Origin: Denticeps clupeoides
Lineage: Eukaryota > Chordata > Actinopteri > Clupeiformes > Denticipitidae
Direction of reading: 5' to 3'
Assembly: GCF_900700375.1 (NCBI RefSeq)
Contig: NC_041724.1
Span: 11,558,204-11,622,203, forward strand
DNA length: 64,000 nucleotides
The translations under genes were made by a program, and so were the position numbers. This document shows positions 44,501-54,413 of this stretch, piece by piece. Position 1 is the first letter of the stretch. The number at the start of each line of letters is the position of its first letter. The notes under the pieces are model-generated. The model saw only the letters and a list, made by a program, of their open reading frames with translations. It was not told the origin of the DNA and searched no databases.

Positions 44501-45338
44501 ACAACTTACTCTGAAAGTGGTTGCGAACTGCATTGTAAACATTGTAGATCCCTTTTATCTGATTGTGATATGTTGGACAGTTTCCATCATCAAAATCAAC
44601 CTGGAGACACATTATAAATGAAATAATAAACCAAAACGTGCTTTCTAAGGGGATCACTTCACTGACTGTATTATGGTATGTTTATATCTGAACCTGGATC
44701 CCCTGGGCAGGTGACTGCAAAGCCTGAAGGAAGCGTTCAGTGTCACAGGGTGAAAGGTCACCAATGTCCACATGTCTGCACCGTAGTCTTGGTGGGACGG
44801 GGCTAACCCTCCAGTCTGCATCCCTAACGTGTGCTGAAGCCTCGCTGAATCCTGGGAGATCTCCTGATAGATCTAGCTGCACTTTGCGAAGTTTTCTAAG
44901 CCTCAGGATCTGGATAAAGGACAATGGCTTGCATTAGACATTCACAACGATAATAACATCAGGCGGCACTGAATCAGCATTTACCTTGTCAGCCTCAGGC
45001 TGGAAAGCGATGGTTAGCTCAGCCACAAATCTCAGGCACTCGGGGGATAAAAGAGTGTGGTGTTCATGCTCCAGACCTGGGGGAGCTGGGTCCACCTCCA
45101 CCTCTATTCCTTCCTGTTTTTCTCACAGACACAAGGTCTTTTCGGCACATGCGTTTCCAGAATGCCATATTTCTATAATGGTTTAACATTACGAGTCTAT
45201 GTATAAACAAGTATTTTACAAAAGGTTATGGAATAGGTTACAGAAAGTGCAAAAAATACACATACAACAGGATTCTAAAATGAATTATTATAAATGATAT
45301 TAGCAAATACGCCATACTTTGATTTCACTTACGGACAT
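41547..45338 (-). CDS. Malate synthase (glyoxylate cycle), complete, 15 coding exons
   Basis: Coding exons (- strand): 45338-45333, 45113-44985, 44909-44694, 44600-44510, 44422-44346, 44215-44105, 43943-43884, 43633-43477, 43348-43150, 43031-42953, 42861-42778, 42348-42276, 42175-42108, 42039-41909 and 41715-41547. All junctions keep one frame, giving 549 aa, the usual length of malate synthase A. Landmarks: [37 protein letters not shown] (active-site Arg near 161-163), [34 protein letters not shown] (metal-binding Glu near 252), [17 protein letters not shown] (metal-binding Asp near 273), [50 protein letters not shown] (catalytic Asp near 440) and VWQWIHH. It condenses acetyl-CoA with glyoxylate to malate. 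The last three residues are HKL, a plausible variant peroxisomal PTS1. Placental mammals have lost this gene. Two SINEs lie in introns (42358-42701 and 43688-43870). Confidence 0.95.
42358..42586 (-). repeat. tRNA-derived SINE, family B
   Basis: Nearly complete - strand copy starting about 10 bp before malate synthase exon 12 (acceptor at 42349), so the SINE reaches the polypyrimidine region of this intron. Confidence 0.85.
42587..42701 (-). repeat. tRNA-derived SINE, family B, second partial copy
   Basis: Repeats TGTCCTCTGCTTTTAACCAT, then GGGATTTGAACCGGCAACC and TTAACCACTAGGCCACCAC, directly after the copy at 42358-42586. This is either a second insertion or a partial duplication. Confidence 0.8.
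43688..43870 (+). repeat. tRNA-derived SINE, family A
   Basis: Complete copy (GGTAGTAGCCTAGTGGGTAA through TAAATGTAAAAA) with a small deletion in the head. It lies antisense in the malate synthase intron between exons 7 and 8. Confidence 0.88.
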
Positions 45339-45967
45339 TTTCTCTGTAGACTGCGGCGTGTCATGAAGTTGGACTTTGACTGTACCACAGGTCCTTGTTC
45401 TGCTGTTTGTTTAATATGTTTACCTCGTGTTAAAGGTGAACAGGAAAACTATGTTTAAATATATATTAACTATTTGTTAAATGACAGTTTGTTAAATAAC
45501 ACATTAGAACTGTTTAACATTGACAGCACGGAAATAATATTTTTTTATAAATATAAAAACAGAAAATTCTTCGTTGAATAACAAAATAAAAAGTACAGAG
45601 TAAATCTCGAAAACCAGGCGTCTCGGCTGGAGGACAAGGGTAATGAACTCCTGACCCCGCCTCGGGTGAAATCTCGCGATATCCGCGCGTCACGCTCTCG
45701 ATCCGACGTGGCTTCAGACATAAACAGGGCTGGGGATCCCGTGTGATGCATCAGCAAATCCGCGCAGCAGCCGGATCAGGGCCGATAACAGCCCGCATAA
45801 AAGAGTTCATGCTGGATAACTTCAGATAGCAGGAACGTATGCGTCGCCATCATTATAGCTATAAGCGCACGTGCTGCTGTTTAACGTTTTGATATATTGA
45901 CGCGGACAAGTGGGCCGGGAGGCTAACCATTGACACCGGAGTGCGATAGTCGCCTCTTATCGTCAGC
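45339..45967. promoter_or_regulatory. Shared divergent promoter region of malate synthase and rab33b
   Basis: The two start codons point away from each other and are only 629 bp apart. The rab33b-proximal half (about 45640-45960) is CpG-rich (atccgcgcgtcacgctctcg and neighbours). The malate synthase side is AT-rich, so the genes may not share one core promoter. No further coding sequence is seen here. Confidence 0.45.
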
Positions 45968-48312
45968 ATGACAGATGTGGAGTCCTCCCTGGAGTTCACC
46001 TCCTCCCTGAGCTCCTCGCTCCCTCCGCCCCGAACGCGGATCTTCAAGATCATCGTGATCGGAGACTCGGGGGTGGGCAAGACGTGCCTCACCTACCGCT
46101 TCTGTGCGGGCAAGTTCCCGGATAAGACCGAGGCCACTATCGGGGTAGATTTCCGCGAAAGGATCATCGAGATCGACGGCGAGAAAATCAAGGCGAGTTC
46201 GTCGTGGGGGAAAAAAAACCCCACAACAGTCTAGAATTACAATATCTATTTTTTTAATGTGGTCCACAACATGACGTTATGATGTGAAAGGCTGTAGAAA
46301 GAGGACCACTGCAGACCATGCTGGTCATGTAGGTCCCGATGACGTCATTGCCGCGATGCCCAGAAAACACAGGATGCTTCCACAGGCGTTGCAGGGCGTG
46401 TAGTGCAATATTCAATATTATGCTAATTGATTAAAAGCATTACATATATCTGTTCTGTAACAGCGTCCCACTTTCGGCATGGAAGCGATGTTGCAACTTA
46501 TTTGTCGAGGTCGAGGTCTGGCTTTCAGTCAAATTAATGTATTTTGAGAGTTCAGTAAATACTATGAATGACTTCTGGATTGTTGAGGAAAGGACCAAAT
46601 ACTTCAGTGGTAGGGCTGCAGAGGGCGACTTTACCCGTTTTTATACATACAGAATCAGTCCCTTATTTGTTGGCCGAGTAAATCATCAAATCACACAAGG
46701 AATTTGTTCCTTGATATATGATGTAAAAAGCAAAGTACCATTTTTGTACAATTATCCATCCTCACAGAATTTTTTTTCTCTGGAACGGTAAGATTTCTAT
46801 CCGATCTGGCCTTTCTCCCACATGGAAATTTTGTTCAAAGCAACGACCAGCTGCTTTTGTCTGAAAGTGGCTTTGTTTCTGTGCCGGCTCCACTGCGCAA
46901 CCCTGACGTATCAGCCCAGCCTCCAACCTGACCTATAACCCCAAACGTGTCATACATACAACAATGGTGGCTAAAGCCAGAAATATACTTGCTGTGAGCT
47001 TCCTATGTGTATCCATACACAGCTGCATTGTTAACGTTTGTGCTGATATACTTGCATCTGTACTGTGTCGTAATCTATAGTGTGTACTGCTTACCACCAG
47101 GGGTCGGCAACCGGAAAACCCGTTTTCGTGTGGACAGGGCCTAAGACTATTTTTTGCAATGTGTGTAAACAATTAATAATAAAAAAAGACAACACATTAC
47201 ACAAAGTGCACACAATAAATTAATGTAATTAATGAAAATAGAGAATGTGCTGTGGCTCAGCTATTAATAAGAGTGACGTCATGATCCTCAGCCTCTGTAT
47301 GGGCTGGCGTGAGGGAGGAGCTCAGTAAGGTTGTTCAGGGTGGGAGAGTCATGAGGTTATTTTTCCTGCCCGTATACTTGATGGTGAAGTATACCAGCCC
47401 TGGAAGGAGGGCAGGGGCACCCCAAGAAGCATTGATTTGCAATATTCGACTATTTTCAGCCTGTTTTGTATCATTGCCCATCATCTGTACATAATTGGCT
47501 GGAATGCATAGAAAAGATGATCTCATCTTTGAACATTACTCACAACTGGCCGCTGTTTTGGTGTAATGTGATTAGGCCCAGAAGCGCCACCGTGTATAAT
47601 GGAGGCAGTGGTGAATACAGGATTCGTTCGTCCACCTTTTTTTTCATCAGCTGTTAAAGGAATATTTTTAATAATTAGATAGATGTTTGGTTACTTTTAT
47701 GCTGTTTCAGAGTAAAAACAACAACAACAACCATTACAATTAATCAGTAAGTGACTAAAGCTCCAGTTGAATGAATGTGCTCATGCTCATCTGCTCACCC
47801 GAACGCTCTTCTCCCATTTCCTGCTCCAGCTCCAGTTATGGGATACTGCCGGTCAGGAGCGCTTCCGCAAGAGCATGGTTCAGCACTACTACAGAAACGT
47901 CCATGCTGTCGTCTTCGTGTATGACGTCACCAGTGCGACGAGTTTCCGAAGCCTTCCTGCCTGGATCGAAGAGTGCAAGCAGCATTCGCTGGGCCACGAG
48001 GTCCCCAGGATCCTCGTGGGAAACAAGTGCGACCTTCGACACGCAGCCCAGGTTGGTACGGACGTGGCGCAGCAGTTCGCTGACGCTCACTCCATGCCTC
48101 TGTTCGAAACGTCCGCCAAGAACCCGCAGGCTGACGAAGATGGCAAGCGAAGCAACAGTGACCACGTCGAGGCCATCTTCATGACTGTCGCGCACAAACT
48201 GAAATCCCAGAAGCCTCTGGTGCTGAGCCAGCCGGCTGGGACCAGGGACACAGTGTTGCTGAGAAGCAGGAGGGAGGAAGAGGAGAAGGGCAGATGGAGC
48301 TGCATGTGTTGA
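45968..48312 (+). CDS. rab33b: Rab33B small GTPase (2 exons)
   Basis: Coding exons are 45968-46192 and 47830-48312, 235 aa (human 229). G motifs: P loop GDSGVGKT at 32-39, switch I TIGVDF, DTAGQE at about 80-85, NKCD and ETSAK. The C terminus CMC is a Rab double-geranylgeranylation signal. RAB33B works at the Golgi in retrograde traffic and in autophagy through ATG16L1. The conserved run [14 protein letters not shown] follows the junction exactly as in human. The donor reads AAG/GCGAGT, so the intron appears to be a GC-AG type. Compared with human (SAKNPNDNDHVE), this copy has about nine extra residues (QADEDGKRS) before [15 protein letters not shown] signals lie near 48466, 49136 and 49400. 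Confidence 0.96.
46193..47829 (+). other. rab33b intron 1
   Basis: About 1.6 kb, AT-rich. It includes a GGGGTCGGCAACC motif near 47101 (hAT-like end, partner not found). No exon or intact repeat is recognised. Confidence 0.5.
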
Positions 48313-49958
48313 GGGAGTTCAGCTGACTCGGGAAAGGGAAATGCGATCGCCCGTCACCCCGCCACGAGTGGTCATTAACTGAGAACTTGGAACCGAGGTG
48401 TTCCTGTGTTGATTTTATCTGTTCATCAGGGTCAACGGAATTTCCCATTTTCACCTGCTTAAAAATAAATAATTGCTGAGTTTTGACTCTTCTCACTCAT
48501 ACGCACATTTTCTTTAGCTTAATGTAAAGTGAAGGGAATAGACCAAGTGGTCCAGTATCTAAACCATAACACTATTGCAGAACTGTTGTTAAATGTGTGT
48601 GTTCGTGTTCTGTAGTCATGCTAGTCATTAACTGCCTTTCGTCCGACACACAATGATGTCTACCAAGAATTATGGGTGTTGCTGCTCTGCCATTGTAATT
48701 TTTTATTTTTTTATTTGTGCAAGAGAAGAATTAAAATGCAGAACACATACCTCTTGTATTACAGCTTTCATGCATGGCACAGTAACGCGGCGTTACGACG
48801 GTGGTCCTCCCAGTAATCACTCCCGTTTTCGTGCTCCTCAGCGTCTCATAGCCTGCATGCCAAATACTGAAGAAGAATTCAGGTCGATATTGTCGTATGC
48901 CAACTTAGGTACAGGCCAACTGCAGCAGGTTCTGTGGGGGGTCGGTCTCATTGATGCTTTTCAGACTCGTTCTTTTTAGTTATTTCATTCACCACCCACA
49001 TTCTTTACTAGAAAAAAGTTATGCCATGCTGGTTTATACGTCAACCAACGTTGTCTTGTGTCCAACCAGAAAATAAGTCATAATACAGGGACTTCAGTTT
49101 ACTGATTGATTGTCATTATCTAAGTGCCCTTTTTAAAAATAAAAGTTATTTTCAGTCATGCCTTTCTTGTGTTTGGTGCCTAAAGGGATTTACCCATGAT
49201 TTTCTTGTGTAACTTATTTTTAATACTTTGAGTTTGAAATGTCCTTAGTGCACTAATGATTCATGGTGAAAGCACAAGGGGTTTAATAATTAGACTGGTC
49301 AGTCATCCGTTCCATCTGATCCACTGAGGATGTAAGGGAATAATGTCCGTACTGTAATGGTTTACAAGCTGTGTAACAGAAATTCTGTATAACCTGGCAA
49401 TAAAGCACCCAAACCATTCAGTGGCATTCAGTTGCGGTTCTTTAAAATGTTCAGTTTTTTTTTCGTCTGAGATCGTTTGACAAAATCTACAAATACATAG
49501 AGAAAAAGAATGGTTTCATTTTAAATATAAAACATTTTATTTGTAAAATAACATAAAAGCAGACCATTGCAAACTGGGACCAATGAAAATAGACAAGTCT
49601 GACATGAACTGGGACCAATAAGTCTGACGTGATGTGTCTGATTTGGCTACTACAGAACAATATTATTCTGCTGGAATGCATCACACTTTACCTCACAGGT
49701 GCACAGCTGTATCCACGGAAACGAGTATCGGTATTTACACTTTTCCTCAGTGCCTGACTTTTACATATGGCTTGTAATCTTTTGGCACACATTGATATAT
49801 ATATATACACAAACAGGGTAACATAAATAACAGAAATCATACTTAGACACAAGTCATCCTGAAGTTAAAAAGCCCCCAAAACATGCAGAGGTACGTTTAA
49901 ACATGCAGAACACTCCAGATAAAAAAAAAATTATAATAATAAAATGACAGAATAAGTC
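48313..49958. other. rab33b 3' UTR and gap to the membrane-protein gene
   Basis: Candidate rab33b poly(A) signals at about 48466, 49136 and 49400, and the convergent 3' UTR of the - strand gene from about 49960 leftward. No coding exon was recognised; open frames here are short and unflanked by splice sites. Confidence 0.5.
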
Positions 49959-50803
49959 TCATGCAAGTCTGCTGTAAGGAGGTGGTTTAGACGAGACATC
50001 TTCCTCTTGCTCTGAGCATTTGTCCATGAATGTCACAGGTGAGTTAAACAGTCGGTCACCACCCCCTGCTGGCAAGACAGAGGCTTGTATCACATACGCT
50101 ATTGTTCAAAAGGGTCACAGAGTTCATTTAGAAATATCCTCAAATTCAACACACTGTCTGGAAAGGGTTTATGCTTTAAATGGTTAAACAATTGAAATAT
50201 CTGCCTAAATATAGAGAAGCACATTGTAGAATGCGGTGTTCACTTAAAAAGTGAAATTGAAGTGATTGCACAGCACACAGTTACAACAAAATGTGTTCTC
50301 CACTTTTAACCATCACTCTTGGTGAGCAGTGGGGCAGACATGACAGGCGCCCGGGGAGCAGTGTGTGGGGACGGGGCTTTGCTCAGCTGCACCTTGGCGG
50401 GTCGGGATTCAAACCGGCAACCTTCTGATTACATGGCCGATTCACCACTGCCCCCTAATGCAGGTCTGTCACATTAATATGTTCATGGAATAACAGACAA
50501 GGCTTCTAGAACTTGCTCAGTACAGCTGAAAGCTGTTGATAATGAGGCAATAAAACAAGCCCTTTCAGGCTATTTAAGTATCTTTGTTTCTCAGTTCTTA
50601 CCTTGACGGGTGCACACCAGCTCTGTGTCAGTACAGGGGTCACTCTGAGGAACCAAGGACTCCTGAGAACCCACAAAAGCATCACTAACCTGCTGATTAC
50701 ACTATAACCAGCAAACGTGCTCCTCTCACCGCTATCGCATGTTTGTTCGCATCACTACGGCACAGTAAGGCACATTTAGGAAACAATTGTTCGGAACATA
50801 AAA

Positions 50804-50834
<31 letters not shown>

Positions 50835-52288
50835 AATAGGTGAAAACTCCAGTCCAGACTGAACGTTGATGTTGTAAATGACTCTGGTAGCTGGAAATTT
50901 ATGTTAATGACGGAATATCTGCATATATGTAGAGAGAAAGTATATCAGCAGCAATTAGTCTTGAATTCCAGTGGCATTTTGTGTTTGTTCAAAGCTTCAT
51001 TCATTTTTAGAAATTCCCTTTCAATCCTATTAGCACAGCTGATTAAAACTGGCCATATTCACACTGGTCGTCTCTAGTTTGTCTGGCTGTTTTGGGACTT
51101 TGTGAAATGAGCACCACCTCACATTTCACAACATTAGAAACCCAGGATGGAGGTAGAGTCAGGGAGGTACGAGCTCACCAGGCCAGTGTGTCGGTCGTAG
51201 CAGGCACAGAAGGGCAGGCTGCGACATCCTACATACATGATCAGACTGGCGACAACAAGAGACGCCAGCGAGGCCAGCAGCATTGTGACGTTCGCTCCTC
51301 TAACCAATCGGCTGAGAGCAAATTTCTAGAGAGAAAACAAAAAAGGAGCAGATGAACGGAGAAGCGTTTTGCAGTTCGGAGGTGAAGGGGAGGAGCTGGA
51401 TAAGCGAAGGAGCATACCACTTCGACAATATGATGGTGGAAGATTTCGTCGTCCTCTTCCCCGTAGCTCAGAGTCAGGCTGGCGTAGCTGACCACGACCA
51501 CGCCAGCGACGTGGGACAGCAGCGTCGAGGCCACCATCACGTTCACCTGAACCATCACTCAATTCAACACCGGCCGCATGACCTTCAAAAAGCTGGGTCT
51601 GCAGAAACCTACCAGAAGTGGGTTCTTCCTCTGCGATGCAAAGAGAGCGAATGCTCCTGGTACAGCCATGAACTAAGAGGAGGAAAAGAATGAACGTGAG
51701 AAACCCCCGGCTGGTTTTAGTGGTGAACTAGCTTGAAACACCTAAAATGGCTGTTTTTCCCTTTTCGTTGTCCAATTTACTCCATTTTTTTTTTTTTACT
51801 TTTGACTGCTGCGTGGTGTCAAACAATTTTTATTACTATTTTATGTACGACTATATATAGAAAACCAAACCTCAGTCAGTTATGTAGTTGTGGGTATTTT
51901 TTTCTGCACTGTTGAAACGAGTGGACCAGATTTGGTGTTGTGATTAACATAACCTTGTTCAATAAAATACCTACCTGAATATTATTTAAGGTGGGAATAC
52001 CCATAATGCACTTGGTGAAGATTTAATGACACAGCAACTTTTAAAAGTCGTGTATTGAGATTTGAACCAAAAGGTGGAAGGAAAAAACAAAACACACAAA
52101 AAAAAAAACGATGCACAGCTTACAAGGCCGGACCAGAGTGGAGCTCTGGTGATGCTGAGGGTGGTTTCCTTGCGGAAAAGCGCGTCGATGCAGCCGCCGA
52201 CCAGGCACATGGCCGCGCAGGTCACCTGCAGCACGGCCAGCGGCATGACACCTCGTTGGTGGAAGATGTAGTACCTGTAGTGGTCCAT
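49959..52288 (-). CDS. Four-pass membrane protein with PPPY tail, unassigned (6 coding exons)
   Basis: Coding exons (- strand) are 52288-52124, 51672-51613, 51546-51418, 51325-51179, 50662-50602 and 50068-49959; they join in frame to 223 aa. A non-coding exon with donor GACG/GTACGT near 52667 probably precedes them. Four hydrophobic segments are seen: about 14-36 (GVMPLAVLQVTCAAMCLVGG), 50-66 (PLWSGLFMAVPGAFALFAS), 76-97 (VNVMVASTLLSHVAGVVVV) and 130-152 (NVTMLLASLASLVVASLIM). The cytosol-like tail has LVPQSDPCTDTELVCT and ends KPPPYSRLA, where PPPY is a WW-domain (Nedd4-type) ligand. The shape and 'PLWSGL' recall sarcospan/MS4A-type tetraspanners, but I cannot name the family. Exon structure and an unbroken frame argue for a real gene. 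Confidence 0.85.
50247..50455 (-). repeat. tRNA-derived SINE, family B
   Basis: Nearly complete - strand copy (TGAAGTGATTGCACAGCAC through GGGATTCAAACCGGCAACC) in the last intron of the membrane-protein gene, same strand as the gene if read in SINE direction. Confidence 0.85.
50801..50835. repeat. (AAAT)n microsatellite
   Basis: Eight or so perfect tetranucleotide units in an intron. Confidence 0.9.
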
Positions 52289-52441
52289 CACGTGACGTCT
52301 TCCCACTTGATCCTGACCCAGAACGTCCGATAGTCAAACACTAACATACATCCTGACTTAACATAAATACTCTGCAAACTGAGTTCCCATTTACACGCCA
52401 ACCAATCAGAATTCACGAACAAGAAGCGAACGATTGTCCAC

Positions 52442-52631
52442 GGGTGGTAGTAGCTTAGTGGGTAACACACTCGCCTATGAACCAGAAGTGGGGGTTCAAA
52501 TCCCACTTACTACCATTGTGTCCCTGAGCAAGACCCTTAACCCTAAATTGCTCCGGGGGGGACTGTCCCTGTCACTACTGATTGTAAGTCGCTCTGGATA
52601 AGGGCATCTGATAAATGCTGTAAATGTAATT
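52442..52631 (+). repeat. tRNA-derived SINE, family A, full length
   Basis: The best full-length forward copy: head GGTGGTAGTAGCTTAGTGGG, body TGAGCAAGACCCTTAACCC, and tail GTAAGTCGCTCTGGATAAGG ending TGTAAATGTAA. It lies between the non-coding first exon and first coding exon of the membrane-protein gene. Confidence 0.92.
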
Positions 52632-52659
52632 GTTCATTGTTCGCGCTTTAAAAGCGGCG

Positions 52660-52900
52660 TACGTACCGTCAGGCTCCTCTGCGGGTTCAGGCGCCACTTC
52701 CGGCTGGCGGCAGGTGAACGACCCGCGAGCGCGCGTCACTCGTTAACCTGCGCACGCAGGTGCCGCGCAGCTGCTGCCGCCGGCTTCGCTGAGCCGACTC
52801 TTTTGATTCAGTTCGCCTTAAGGATTTGTTCTTTGGCAACAGCAGTTTCGCGAACGCCACGTTAGTGGATTTGTAGCTTGATTGCATCAAATGCATTGAA
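52660..52900 (-). promoter_or_regulatory. CpG-rich promoter and 5' UTR exon of the membrane-protein gene
   Basis: GC-rich block (ccgcgagcgcgcgtcactcg, gcgcacgcaggtgccgcgc) ending in a donor GTACGT near 52667 on the - strand, upstream of the first coding exon at 52288. Confidence 0.5.
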
Positions 52901-54413
52901 AATAACTAGTGTTTAACTAATTAGTCATCTGTGCAATATCTCCCAAATACGTTTCTGCTCCATATGGTGAGGTTAATACTTTAATACTTTTTAAATAACC
53001 CTTTAAATGTCTATTTCCATGGCCTACAGACCACTACGGTTTATATATATATATATATCATCTGTGGTTGGCCTACTGGTTAATGAAGCGGCCCTGTAAT
53101 CAGAGGGTACTGTCCCCACATTGCTGCCCACTGCTCACCATGTGTGATAGTTAAAAGCAGAGGGCACAATTTGTTGTGTCACCGTGTGCTGTGAAGTGTT
53201 TCACCATGACAATCACTTCACATCTATCCTTGCAAATCTTCTTGTCTAGTCACTAGCTCCTTCTGTGTCCAAAAATGGTGAACAACATCAATTTAAACTA
53301 TGCTTCATATCCAGACTCTTAAACAACTTTGTTGTCTGGTTTGGACCAAAAATACGCTCAAAGAACAAGCAACACAGGAAGGCACAATAGATACAGTTTA
53401 CACACCTTTTTTTAATGATAATTTTTTGTTGTGAGTAGAGCAGTTTTCCTTAAGAATTCTACACCCCACAAAACACTTTCTTATAAAGGCCTGCAAAACC
53501 GCACCAGTGACCTTGCAATTGCACCAGTCACATACAGACACAAACTCACATCATACACACACTCACTCGCTCTTGTAAACATTCCCCAATACCTCACTTG
53601 TTATATTTTATAGTCAGCAGATAGAGGAGTATTGATCTAAGGCTTAGAGCAGAGTAAATGCAAATATAAATACAGTAATTACTCAACATAATACTACAGT
53701 TTTGAACACTGCTGAGAGTTAGCTGTCAGTGAAGGCAAGAGTAAATCATTGTATTACTGATCTGCTGAAAGTAGCAGCACAACATTTCTCCAAACGGTGG
53801 GCATGAACACAGTGGAAACTGCATCTGCACATTTCACTAGGTGCATCAGTCATTTTCCCCTGCCCCTGTTCTCATGGAGACCACCCAGACGACATCATCA
53901 TCATCATCATCATCGAGGTTTAAAGCAGAGCAGAGCATATTGAAACAGGAAACCTGTTTGCTTGTTGTAGTGCATAGTTCTCCTGGGTTTGGTGTGCATC
54001 TGAGAGGTGTTCCTTGCCAAAATTGTGCTGATCTCCACGGCATTGCAAATCCTTCCCCATGTGTTGGCAACCTGTTCATGCTATATGGCTATGGGGATGT
54101 GTTGTATCAAGAATCCAAAAGATGCTGGATTTCCTTACAACGTGATTTCATGAAGAGAGAATCCATTATTACTCCTGATTACATGGAACAACTTGATAAG
54201 ATGATGGGTGTTAAGTTCAAATTACTGAGAGGGTTGAGAAACACGTATCAGACATTTGAGGTAAGAAGGACATTTACTCTGCGTGAAAGTACTGAGCCCC
54301 AGCGGGAATGTATCTGGGCCGCAGTATTCAGGCAGATTGGGAGACACACAGAGGGTTTGAGGGTAGAATGGGTGTAGCAGAAGAGGGCATGAAGATCACC
54401 ACAGAGAGGGCAT
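52901..54413. other. Intergenic and setd7 3' UTR
   Basis: Holds a family B SINE (53058-53222) and a short ATC run near 53895. The setd7 3' UTR extends left from 54413. Open frames at 53841-54377 lie antisense to it and look like chance. Confidence 0.5.
53058..53222 (+). repeat. tRNA-derived SINE, family B, internally deleted
   Basis: A box TTGGCCTACTGGTTAATG is clear; the B box region is shortened, then CCCACTGCTCACCATGTGTG and ATGACAATCACTTCAC close it. Confidence 0.75.

Noticed and set aside
47096-47115. Possible hAT end (GGGGTCGGCAACC)
   Set aside because: The motif is short and no inverted partner or 8-bp duplication was found within the intron.
47771-48195. Additional frames overlapping rab33b exon 2
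   Set aside because: Shadows of the conserved Rab33B frame; none carries a known domain.
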